Origin: Candidatus Acidiferrales bacterium
GTDB taxonomy: Bacteria > Acidobacteriota > Terriglobia > Acidiferrales > UBA7541
Direction: 5' to 3'
Assembly: GCA_031296075.1 (NCBI GenBank)
Contig: JARLGK010000132.1
Location: 1-38,272 of the forward strand
Length of the DNA stretch: 38,272 nt
The notes under the pieces were generated by a model. It saw nothing but the letters and a program-made list of their open reading frames with translations. It was not told where the DNA came from and made no database searches. Numbering within the stretch: the first letter of the stretch is position 1; each line of letters starts with the position of its first letter. Both the position numbers and the translations under genes were made by a program. Positions 8,511-15,419 of the stretch are shown here, one piece after another.

Positions 8511-10187
8511 GTGAAGGAACCGGTCATCGAAACTCACCTGGATCGCAAGGCCACGGCGTTCCAACAGAACAGCCGCGCGATGGTGGACCGCCTCACGCAA
8601 ATCAAGAACGAGGAAGAAAAGATCCGCCAGGGCGGCGGCGCGAAGGCCATTGAGGGCCAGCACAAGAAGAACCGGCTCACCGCCCGCGAACGCGTCGCCA
8701 AGCTGATTGACCCCAAGACGGAATTCTTCGAGTTGGGCATCTATGCCGCCCACGAGATGTATCAGGAATGGGGCGGGGCGCCCGCCGCGGGCACGATCAC
8801 TGGCCTCGGCCGCGTCGAGGGCCGGCGACTGATGATCATCGCCAACGACGCTACCGTGAAAGCCGGCGCCTTTTTCCCCATGACCGCGAAGAAAGTGATT
8901 CGCGCGCAAAACATTGCCATCGAGAATCACATCCCTACGATCTATCTCGTCGATTCCGGCGGCGTTTTTCTTCCGCTGCAAGAGGACGTCTTCCCGGACA
9001 CGGACGATTTCGGCCGCGTGTTTCGCAACAACGCCGTCATGAGCGCCATGGGTATTCCGCAGATCGCCGCGATTATGGGTCTCTGTGTTGCCGGCGGAGC
9101 GTATCTGCCCGTGATGTGCGATCACATTCTGATCACCGAGGGCAGCGGACTTTTCCTCGCGGGCCCTGCGCTGGTGCAAACGGCCATCGGCCAGAAAACC
9201 TCGCTCGAGGATCTCGGCGGAGCCAAGATGCACGCGCAGACCAGCGGCACCGTTGACTTTCGCGAGCCCGACGACGACTCCTGTCTCCGTCGCATTCGCG
9301 CGCTGGTCGACAAAATGGGCCACCCGCCCGGCGCGCCCTTCGATCACAAGCCTTTGAAGCCGCCTGCGTATTTCGCGGAAGACATCTACGGAATCGTCGC
9401 GGGCGATTCGTCAAAGCAGTACGACATGCGCGAAGTGATCGCGCGCATCGTGGACGCGGGCGAATTCGAGGAATATCGCGCCGAGCGTGGCCAGACGCTT
9501 CTGTGCGGCTACGCGCGCATCGGCGGCTGGGCCGTCGGCATCGTCGCGAACCAAAAGAAGAGCGTCAATATCACGATTCCCGGCACTGGTGAAAAGCGTA
9601 TCGAGTTCGGCGGCGTGATTTACACGGAGTCAGCGGACAAAGCCGCGCGCTTTATCCTCGACTGCAACCAAAACCTTGTCCCGCTGATTTTCCTGCATGA
9701 CGTGAACGGCTTCATGGTGGGCAAGGAAGCGGAATGGAGCGGAATCATCCGCGCGGGCGCAAAAATGGTCAACGCCGTAGCCAATAGCGTGGTGCCGAAA
9801 ATCGTCGTGATCTGTGGCGGCACCTTTGGCGCGGGCCACTACGCCATGTGCGGAAAAGCCTACGATCCACGATTTATTTTCGCCTGGCCCCTGGCGCGCT
9901 ACGCCGTGATGAGCGGTGAATCGGCCGCCGGCACTCTCGTCGAGCTCAGGATCAAGCAGCTCGAGCGCGAAGGAAAGAAGCTCACCGAAAAGGACAAGAA
10001 AGAGTTGTACGAATCTATCCGCTCGACCTACGAACGCCAGACCGACGCCCGCTACGCCGCCGCGCGGCTCTGGGTGGACGCCATCATTGATCCTGCGCAC
10101 ACGCGCGAGGCTTTGATCGAAGCGCTTGAGTCCGCGGCGCTGAATCCGCACGTCGCCGAGTTCAAAACCGGCGTTTTGCAGACATAG
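8511..10187 (+). CDS. Acyl-CoA carboxylase carboxyltransferase (beta) subunit, methylcrotonyl-CoA type
   Basis: The 558-residue protein has the two crotonase-fold halves of a biotin-dependent carboxyltransferase. Markers are RLTARERVAKLIDPKTEFFE at the start, IPTIYLVDSGGVFLPLQ, GIPQIAAIMGLCVAGGAYLP, then in the C-half GFMVGKEAEWSGIIRAGAKM and GGTFGAGHYAMCGKAYDPRF. These resemble methylcrotonyl-CoA carboxylase beta (MccB/LiuB) more than propionyl-CoA carboxylase beta (judged from the sequence by eye). It would carboxylate 3-methylcrotonyl-CoA in leucine breakdown, which fits the HMG-CoA lyase-like and LiuC-like genes downstream. The biotin carboxylase/BCCP alpha subunit is absent from the window. 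I choose the GTG at 8511, preceded by AAGGGA with six bases of spacing; a TTG at 8475 overlapping the upstream stop is the alternative. Confidence 0.88.
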   Translation: MKEPVIETHLDRKATAFQQNSRAMVDRLTQIKNEEEKIRQGGGAKAIEGQHKKNRLTARERVAKLIDPKTEFFELGIYAAHEMYQEWGGAPAAGTITGLGRVEGRRLMIIANDATVKAGAFFPMTAKKVIRAQNIAIENHIPTIYLVDSGGVFLPLQEDVFPDTDDFGRVFRNNAVMSAMGIPQIAAIMGLCVAGGAYLPVMCDHILITEGSGLFLAGPALVQTAIGQKTSLEDLGGAKMHAQTSGTVDFREPDDDSCLRRIRALVDKMGHPPGAPFDHKPLKPPAYFAEDIYGIVAGDSSKQYDMREVIARIVDAGEFEEYRAERGQTLLCGYARIGGWAVGIVANQKKSVNITIPGTGEKRIEFGGVIYTESADKAARFILDCNQNLVPLIFLHDVNGFMVGKEAEWSGIIRAGAKMVNAVANSVVPKIVVICGGTFGAGHYAMCGKAYDPRFIFAWPLARYAVMSGESAAGTLVELRIKQLEREGKKLTEKDKKELYESIRSTYERQTDARYAAARLWVDAIIDPAHTREALIEALESAALNPHVAEFKTGVLQT

Positions 10188-10520
10188 ATGGAGACCATTC
10201 TGCAGCCGCGCAAGCTGGGTGGCCCCGGGATGCTGGCGTTTACGCTGCTGTTCGTCGCGCCGTCCGTGCTCGCATTCTTCACCTCATACGCGCTCGTTCA
10301 CCGAACATTTTACTTTGTTTCCGCGCTTTGGTTCGTCTACGAGGTTTCTTTCTATCTGGGAGCCGCTGGAGCCGCTTTGGCGTTTGCCATGACGGTCGCC
10401 GGCGTCGTGCGGCGAAAAATTCCGTTGGCGTTTGTATGGCTGATGGGCATTGCCGCAGTCGCAGCCGTTTTGTTCGAGTGGTACGCGTCGCATATTTACC
10501 GGAACCCTTGGAGTTCGTAA
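10188..10520 (+). CDS. Small three-helix membrane protein, function unknown
   Basis: The 110-residue protein has three hydrophobic helices (about 15-34, 43-67 and 78-95) and a short polar C-terminus ending NPWSS. The ATG follows the carboxyltransferase stop with no gap (TAG then ATG), and the next gene starts two bases after its own stop. It is therefore tightly coupled in the operon. I do not recognise the family. A transport or scaffolding role for the acyl-CoA enzymes would be a guess. Confidence 0.75.
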   Translation: METILQPRKLGGPGMLAFTLLFVAPSVLAFFTSYALVHRTFYFVSALWFVYEVSFYLGAAGAALAFAMTVAGVVRRKIPLAFVWLMGIAAVAAVLFEWYASHIYRNPWSS

Positions 10521-10522
10521 AC

Positions 10523-11431
10523 ATGTCCCCATCGGCAGTCACCATCGTCGAATGCCCGCGAGACGCCTGGCAGGGTCTCACCGAAATTATTCCCACCGAC
10601 ACGAAGGTGGAATACCTGAAACGCCTCGTCTCGCTCGGCTTTTCACACATCGACGCCGTCAGTTTCGTATCCCCGAAGCACGTGCCGCAGATGGCCGATA
10701 GCGAAACGGTCATGCAGGAGCTCGGCCAAGTCAAGCTGCCGTCGGGCGAAGCGCCGGAAATCATCGGCATCGTCGTCAATGAGCAGGGCCTGGAACGCGC
10801 CCTCGCAGCGCCTGGCGTGACCACGATCGGATATCCCTATTCGATCTCGGCCTATTTCCGCCGCGCCAATGCGAACATGTCGAAACTGGAATCGCGCAAT
10901 CTGGTCGGACAACTTCAGCGTCGAACAAAGGCCGCCGGGCGCAAGCTGGTTGTGTATATCTCCATGGCGTTCGGTAACCCGTACGACGAGCCTTGGGGCA
11001 CGGAAATCGTCGAGGACGCGCTGGTGTGGCTCAAGGACGTGGGCGTGCGGACTGTCTCGCTCGCGGACACGGTCGGCACGGCGTCGCCTGAAGATGTCGC
11101 GCACCTCTATAGCACCGTGAAAGATTGCGTCGCGGGCCTGGAGATCGGCGTGCACTTGCACAGCCGTCCGGACGGCGCGGCCGCCAAAGTCCTTGCCGCC
11201 TACGAGGCTGGCTGCCGGCGGTTCGACGGCGCGCTCACCGGGCTTGGCGGCTGTCCGTTTGCCGGTGACCGGCTCGTGGGCAACATTCCCACCGAGACGG
11301 TGTTGACGACGCTTGCCGCGCGCGGCGTTTCGACCGGCATTGACGCGAAATCGCTCGCCATCGCGTGCGCGATCACCGGCGAGCTGCGCGAAAAGTACGC
11401 GCATCAACCCGAACCGGCTAAACCAAACTAG
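10523..11431 (+). CDS. HMG-CoA lyase-like protein (DRE-TIM aldolase family)
   Basis: The 302-residue protein matches hydroxymethylglutaryl-CoA lyases along its length: SFVSPKHVPQMADS near 47, GLGGCPFAGDRLVGNIPTE near 240. Catalytic positions are mostly kept: Arg13-Asp14 (human Arg41-Asp42), His211 and His213 (human His233/His235), and Cys244 (human Cys266). The normally strict GPRDGLQNE block reads CPRDAWQGL, the Glu in SxIE is Asp44, and HxHDTxG reads HLHSRPDG. It is thus a divergent member that may act on a related 3-hydroxyacyl-CoA, or the normal HMG-CoA of leucine breakdown. Neighbours (carboxyltransferase, LiuC-type hydratase) favour the leucine route. The ATG at 10523 is used; the longer frame overlaps the membrane protein gene. 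GGAG lies upstream at about nine bases. Confidence 0.8.
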   Translation: MSPSAVTIVECPRDAWQGLTEIIPTDTKVEYLKRLVSLGFSHIDAVSFVSPKHVPQMADSETVMQELGQVKLPSGEAPEIIGIVVNEQGLERALAAPGVTTIGYPYSISAYFRRANANMSKLESRNLVGQLQRRTKAAGRKLVVYISMAFGNPYDEPWGTEIVEDALVWLKDVGVRTVSLADTVGTASPEDVAHLYSTVKDCVAGLEIGVHLHSRPDGAAAKVLAAYEAGCRRFDGALTGLGGCPFAGDRLVGNIPTETVLTTLAARGVSTGIDAKSLAIACAITGELREKYAHQPEPAKPN

Positions 11432-11435
11432 CCAC

Positions 11436-11463
11436 GGAAACACAGAGGCACTGAGACACTGAA
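11436..11463 (+). repeat. CACAGAG-family intergenic repeat, short copy
   Basis: CACAGAG, CACTGAG and CACTGAA occur at an eight-base period right after the HMG-CoA lyase-like stop. It faces the opposite way to the tract at 11585-11624, so the two bracket a 120-base spacer. Confidence 0.7.
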
Positions 11464-11465
11464 TA

Positions 11466-11480
11466 TGATTTTCAAAATCA
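11466..11480. repeat. Palindrome TGATTTT-C-AAAATCA
   Basis: Two perfect seven-base arms around a single C. As RNA the loop is too tight to form a full hairpin, so a DNA-binding dyad is more plausible. It sits within the spacer ahead of the enoyl-CoA hydratase gene. Confidence 0.5.
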
Positions 11481-11534
11481 ATGCCAAGCATTTCGCTTTT
11501 GAGATTCAGTTAGTTCTTTCTATGCGTCTCCCTG

Positions 11535-11563
11535 CCCTGAGTCCGCCGTGGGCGGACGAAGGG
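11535..11563 (+). other. 29-base stem-loop with tandem G-A internal loop
   Basis: GTCCGCC (11541-11547) pairs with GGCGGAC (11551-11557) across a GTG loop. Outside this, GA faces GA symmetrically, and CCCT (11535) pairs with AGGG (11560). Tandem sheared G-A pairs would stabilise the RNA. No U-run follows, so it is not a normal intrinsic terminator. It lies 77 bases before the hydratase start. Confidence 0.5.
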
Positions 11564-11584
11564 TGCTGTGGATGTTTTTGATTT

Positions 11585-11624
11585 TTCTGTCCATCAGTGT
11601 TTATCTGTGTTCATCTGTGGCTAC
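11585..11624 (-). repeat. CACAGAT-type intergenic repeat (ten-base period)
   Basis: Read on the minus strand, CACAGAT, CACAGAT and CACTGAT recur at exactly ten-base steps with three-base spacers. This is a subfamily of the heptamer repeats seen at several other places in the window. It ends 15 bases before the hydratase GTG. Confidence 0.75.
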
Positions 11625-11639
11625 AAGAGGGCTCGAATC

Positions 11640-12422
11640 GTGGGCTATCCAACACTGACCTATCAGTGCGAAAACGGAATCGCTACCATCGCCCTGACCG
11701 TGCCCGAGAAGCGCAATGCCATCTCCTCGCAGATGGTCGTCGATCTTCTTCGCGCGCTCCAGCAGGCGGACGAAGGACCCGCGCGAGTCGTCATCGTCAC
11801 GGGTTCGGGCAAATCCTTCTGCGCCGGGATGGACCTGGATGAACTACAGGTTGTCGCCAAGCAGTCGCAACAGAAGAACATGGAGGACGCGCGGCGAATC
11901 TCGAAGATGTTTTATCGCCTGTACAGCTTTCCCAAGCCGGTCATCGCCGCCGTGAACGGCGCCGCGGTCGCCGGCGGATGCGGGATCGCCACTCTCGCGG
12001 ATTTCACGCTCGCCGTTCCCGAAGCCAAATTTGGGTACAGCGAGGTCAGGCTCGGATTCATGCCCGCAATGGTCGCCATCTTCCTCCGCCACCAGATCGC
12101 CGACCGCCACGCGCGCGATCTTCTGCTGACCGGCAGGATCATTGACGCGGCCGAAGCATTTCGCATGGGCCTCGTCACAGAAATCGTCCCCGCCGAAAAG
12201 CTGATGGACCGCGCGCGTGAACTCGCGGCTGCCTTGCTGGCCGTCAGCCCCACAGCTGTCGCGCGCACGAAGAAATTCATGCTGAGTTTTGAAGACTCCG
12301 CCATCCGCGCCGAGCTCGAAGCGGCCGTCGAGGCGAATGCCGACATTCGCGCGACCCCCGATTTCCGCGAAGGCGTTTCCGCGTTTCTCGAAAAGCGCGC
12401 GCCCAAATGGGGCAAACAGTAA
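11640..12422 (+). CDS. Enoyl-CoA hydratase/isomerase family, LiuC-like (methylglutaconyl-CoA hydratase candidate)
   Basis: The 260-residue crotonase-fold protein starts at a GTG at 11640; upstream codons in the same frame lie in repeat DNA. Oxyanion-hole segments are AGMDL (62-66) and NGAAVAGGCG (106-115). The general-acid/base region reads SEVRLGFMPA (134-143) with Glu135 kept. The SEVRxGxxPA form, in place of PGAGGTQRL, is what I know from LiuC-type methylglutaconyl-CoA hydratases. That fits a leucine pathway with the carboxyltransferase and HMG-CoA lyase-like genes just upstream. Other short-chain enoyl-CoA substrates are possible. It overlaps no neighbour and is followed six bases later by a thioesterase gene, so both are probably cotranscribed. 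Confidence 0.88.
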   Translation: MGYPTLTYQCENGIATIALTVPEKRNAISSQMVVDLLRALQQADEGPARVVIVTGSGKSFCAGMDLDELQVVAKQSQQKNMEDARRISKMFYRLYSFPKPVIAAVNGAAVAGGCGIATLADFTLAVPEAKFGYSEVRLGFMPAMVAIFLRHQIADRHARDLLLTGRIIDAAEAFRMGLVTEIVPAEKLMDRARELAAALLAVSPTAVARTKKFMLSFEDSAIRAELEAAVEANADIRATPDFREGVSAFLEKRAPKWGKQ

Positions 12423-12428
12423 ACGCCT

Positions 12429-12881
12429 GTGAAGGATTTCGCCGACGCCACCGTCCGAGTGCGTTACGCCGAGACCGACCAGATGGGCGTCGTCTATCAC
12501 GCCAACTATTTCATATGGTTTGAGGTCGGGCGCGTCGAGCTTTGCCGCCATCTCGGTTTCGAATACAAGCAGATGGAAAGTGAGGACGACACGTTAATTG
12601 TGGTCGCCGAAGCTTCCTGTCGCTACAAGCGCCCGGCGAGATTCGACGACATCCTAGTCGTGCGCACGCGCGTCACGCGTTTCGATAAGCGCACCATGCG
12701 GTTCGCCTACGAAGTTCTTCGACAGCCGTCCGACGAACTGCCCGCCACCGGCGAAACAACGCACGTGATTTGCGATCATCTGGGCCGCCCGAAATCGATG
12801 CCGGAAAAGTACCGCAAGTATTTTTCGCCCGGCCACTCGGATGGCTCCGCGCATTCCGACGGAAAGTCCAACTCTGCCTAG
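12429..12881 (+). CDS. Acyl-CoA thioesterase, YbgC/4HBT hotdog family
   Basis: The 150-residue protein is a single hotdog domain. The catalytic pattern VRYAETDQMGVVYHANYF carries Asp17, followed by FIWFEVGRVEL on the central helix, as in YbgC and 4-hydroxybenzoyl-CoA thioesterases. The strand CDHLGRPKSMPEKYRK near the C-terminus is also typical. It would hydrolyse short acyl-CoA esters and release CoA, a natural companion of the upstream acyl-CoA enzymes. The GTG at 12429 is six bases after the hydratase stop. The last 15 residues are Ser/Asp-rich and poorly conserved in kind. Confidence 0.9.
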   Translation: MKDFADATVRVRYAETDQMGVVYHANYFIWFEVGRVELCRHLGFEYKQMESEDDTLIVVAEASCRYKRPARFDDILVVRTRVTRFDKRTMRFAYEVLRQPSDELPATGETTHVICDHLGRPKSMPEKYRKYFSPGHSDGSAHSDGKSNSA

Positions 12882-12892
12882 AAAGGTCACCC

Positions 12893-13762
12893 ATGAGCGC
12901 ACCCGATCCTGCCAAAATCGAAAGATTCCGCGAAACACTCCGCGAGGAGTGGACCGCCGAACAAACCGTAGCGGCTTGGCGCAAGTGGCAAGGGCCGCTC
13001 TCCGCATTCACTCGCGGCGCCACCGCCGCGGTCCTCGAAGCCGCGCAACTTCGCCCGGGAATGTGGGTCCTCGATCTCGCCAGCGGCGTGGGCGATCCCG
13101 CGCTTTCGATTGCGGAGGCCGTTGGTCCGTCCGGCCATGTCGTCGCAACCGATCTCGGACCGGGAATGATCGGCCTCGCGGAAGAGATGGCGAAATCAAA
13201 GGGCCTCCGGAACATGGAATTCCGCGTGGCGGATGTCGAGGCGCTTCCCTTTCCGGACGCGTCGTTCGATGTCGTCTCCTGCCGATTCGGCGTCATGTTT
13301 TTTCCGGAGCAGGTGAAAGCGTTTCGCGAATGCCGGCGAGTCTTGAAGCCTGGTGGCCGCGTCTCGTTCGTCGTATGGGGCAAGCGCGAGCAGCCGTTTC
13401 TAGGAGCCACGATCGGCGTATTGATGAAGTACGTCGAGGCGCCGACGCCCGATCCCGACGCGCCGCATGCCTTCATGTTAGGCGAGCGCGGCCTGCTCGA
13501 AAGCCGGCTCAAGGCCGCGGGATTCGCGGACGTGCGCGAAGAAGTGCGGACCGTCACCGCGCGCTGGGAAGGAACTCCGGAGGATTACTGGCAACAGTTC
13601 ACCGAGGTCGCCGCGCCGTTTCGTCCGCTGATCGCGAAGCTCACGCCCGAAACGCGCGCCAAAGCCGAGGCCGAGATTTTCGCAGGCTTGCGAAAACTTT
13701 CCGACGGCAAAGTCATAACCATGCCGCTCGAAATCGTGATCGGCACAGGCGTGAAAACATGA
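12893..13762 (+). CDS. Class I SAM-dependent methyltransferase (UbiE/Methyltransf_11 type)
   Basis: The 289-residue protein has the SAM-binding fold: motif I VLDLASGVGDPAL (59-71), an acidic strand end VVATDLGPGM, motif II/III ADVEALPFPDASFDVVSCRF, and LKPGGRVSFVVWG after the hinge. These resemble UbiE/COQ5-type small-molecule methyltransferases, but the substrate cannot be read from sequence. The C-terminal part (GTPEDYWQQFTEVAAPF) appears in a group often annotated only as methyltransferase. The ATG at 12893 has AAAGG upstream; the frame open from 12770 overlaps the thioesterase gene. The stop TGA overlaps the hutH start (ATGA), showing translational coupling. Confidence 0.9.
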   Translation: MSAPDPAKIERFRETLREEWTAEQTVAAWRKWQGPLSAFTRGATAAVLEAAQLRPGMWVLDLASGVGDPALSIAEAVGPSGHVVATDLGPGMIGLAEEMAKSKGLRNMEFRVADVEALPFPDASFDVVSCRFGVMFFPEQVKAFRECRRVLKPGGRVSFVVWGKREQPFLGATIGVLMKYVEAPTPDPDAPHAFMLGERGLLESRLKAAGFADVREEVRTVTARWEGTPEDYWQQFTEVAAPFRPLIAKLTPETRAKAEAEIFAGLRKLSDGKVITMPLEIVIGTGVKT

Positions 13763-15288
13763 GCCGCATCGCCATCGACGGCGAGCGCCTGACGCTGGAG
13801 AACCTCTACAGCGTCGCCTTCGACGGCGCCAAGGCAGAAATTCCACCGGCGGCGCGCGAACGAATGAACGCGTCCCGCGCCGTGATCGAGCGGCTGGTTG
13901 AGGCCGGCACCGCGGTGTACGGCGTGAACACCGGCTTCGGCAAGATGGCTTCGACGCGTGTCTCGCGCGACGAAATCCGCCAGCTCCAGCTCAATCTTGT
14001 GCGCAGTCACGCCTGCGGCGTCGGCGCGCCGCCTAGCGAACACGCGGTGCGCGCGATGCTCGCGCTGCGGGCCAACGCCATCGCCAAGGGATTTTCCGGC
14101 GTCCGGCCCGTGGTCGCGGAAACGCTTGTCGCGATGCTCAATCGCGGCGTGCATCCCGTGATTCCCTCGCAAGGCTCCGTCGGCGCGTCGGGCGATCTCG
14201 CGCCGCTCGCGCATCTCGCGCAGGTGGCGATCGGCGAGGGCCGCGCGATTTTCCAGGGCCGCACGATGCCGGGGGCGGAAGCGATGCGCGCCGCAGGAAT
14301 CGCGCCGCTCGTGCTCGAAGCGAAAGAAGGCCTCGCGCTTCTCAACGGCACCCAAGCCATGCTCGCGCTCGCGGCGCTCGCCTTGCGCGAAGCAGAAATC
14401 GCGGTGGACACGGCGGACGTCGCCGCGGCGCTGTCGCTTGACGCGCTGCGCGGCAGCCCGGCGGCGTTCGATGCGCGCATCGCCCGAGTACGGCCGCACG
14501 CGGGGCACGCGATCACCGCGCGCAACATCCAGCGGCTGAATCGCGGCAGCGAAATCCGCGAGTCACACCGCTCGCCTGACAAGGACCCGCGCGTGCAGGA
14601 CCCCTACAGCCTGCGCTGCGCGCCGCAAGTTCACGGAGCGGTGCGCGACGCGCTCGCTCAAATCCGCGCGACACTCGCTATCGAACTCAACAGCGCCACG
14701 GACAATCCGCTCGTCTTTGCTGATTCCAGCGCCGGTCCTGGGGAAGTGATCAGCGGCGGCAATTTTCACGGCCAGCCTCTGGCGATGGCCGCCGATCAAA
14801 TGGCCGTCGCGCTCGCCACGCTCGGCGGAATTTCCGAGCGGCGCATCGAGCAGATGACCAATCCGCAGACCAGCCAGTTGCCGGCGTTCTTGGTTCGCCA
14901 TGCCGGGCTGAATTCCGGCTTCATGATTTTGCAGGTCACGGCCGCGGCGCTCGCGAGCGAAATGAAACCGCTCGCCGCTCCGCATTCCGTGGATTCAATT
15001 CCCACGTCCGCGAACCAGGAAGATTACGTCTCGATGGGCATGGGCGCAGCGCGGCGGCTCGAGCCGATGCTCGCCAATCTGAAGAATATTCTTGCGATCG
15101 AATTGCTGGCGGCATGCCAGGGGATCGATTTGCTGGCGCCGCTGCGGACCGGGCCGGAGACGCGCAAAGCGTACGACATCGTGCGGTCGCTTTCGCCGGC
15201 CGTAGATGCGGACCGCTCGCTTGCGCCGGATATTGAGGCGGTTGCGGGCGCGGTGGCGAAAGGATCGTTTGCGGCGATGCTTCGGTAA
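13759..15288 (+). CDS. hutH: Histidine ammonia-lyase
   Basis: The 509-residue protein deaminates L-histidine to trans-urocanate, the first step of histidine use. The MIO cofactor triad Ala143-Ser144-Gly145 lies in GSVGASGDLAPLAHL (P. putida HAL uses 142-144). The active-site loop YGVNTGFG begins at Tyr54, and the family block QDPYSLRCAPQVHGA is intact, as is ATDNPL. Length matches the family (about 505-515). Related aromatic-lyases share the MIO, but the overall match is to HutH. No hutU, hutI or hutG is in the window; it is coupled instead to a methyltransferase (4-base overlap), so its physiological partner genes are elsewhere. A CACAGAG-family composite repeat begins 25 bases after its stop. 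Confidence 0.92.
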   Translation: MSRIAIDGERLTLENLYSVAFDGAKAEIPPAARERMNASRAVIERLVEAGTAVYGVNTGFGKMASTRVSRDEIRQLQLNLVRSHACGVGAPPSEHAVRAMLALRANAIAKGFSGVRPVVAETLVAMLNRGVHPVIPSQGSVGASGDLAPLAHLAQVAIGEGRAIFQGRTMPGAEAMRAAGIAPLVLEAKEGLALLNGTQAMLALAALALREAEIAVDTADVAAALSLDALRGSPAAFDARIARVRPHAGHAITARNIQRLNRGSEIRESHRSPDKDPRVQDPYSLRCAPQVHGAVRDALAQIRATLAIELNSATDNPLVFADSSAGPGEVISGGNFHGQPLAMAADQMAVALATLGGISERRIEQMTNPQTSQLPAFLVRHAGLNSGFMILQVTAAALASEMKPLAAPHSVDSIPTSANQEDYVSMGMGAARRLEPMLANLKNILAIELLAACQGIDLLAPLRTGPETRKAYDIVRSLSPAVDADRSLAPDIEAVAGAVAKGSFAAMLR

Positions 15289-15312
15289 CAGCAATAAAAG
15301 AAGGAAACATCC

Positions 15313-15406
15313 ACCGCAGAGACGCAGAGGACGCAGAGAAGAGCAACGTCAAAAACGGAACAGGAACACAGAGTCCACAGAGAAGACACCGAGACCACAG
15401 AGAAGG
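15313..15406 (+). repeat. Composite CGCAGAG/CACAGAG intergenic repeat
   Basis: First block: CGCAGAG at 15315, 15323 and 15332. Second block: CACAGAG (15367), CACAGAG (15376), CACCGAG (15387) and CACAGAG (15396), with spacers 2, 4 and 2. From the first to the last heptamer the unit spans 88 bases, and the second block starts at offset 52. The copy at 26508-26600 has exactly these numbers. It fills the convergent gap between hutH and the hydrolase gene. Confidence 0.9.
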
Positions 15407-15419
15407 CTCTGAGTCTTCT

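Noticed and set aside
12841-13758. N-terminal extension of hutH (815-residue open frame)
   Set aside because: The added part is the shadow of the methyltransferase gene; HutH family length and the ATGA overlap set the start at 13759.
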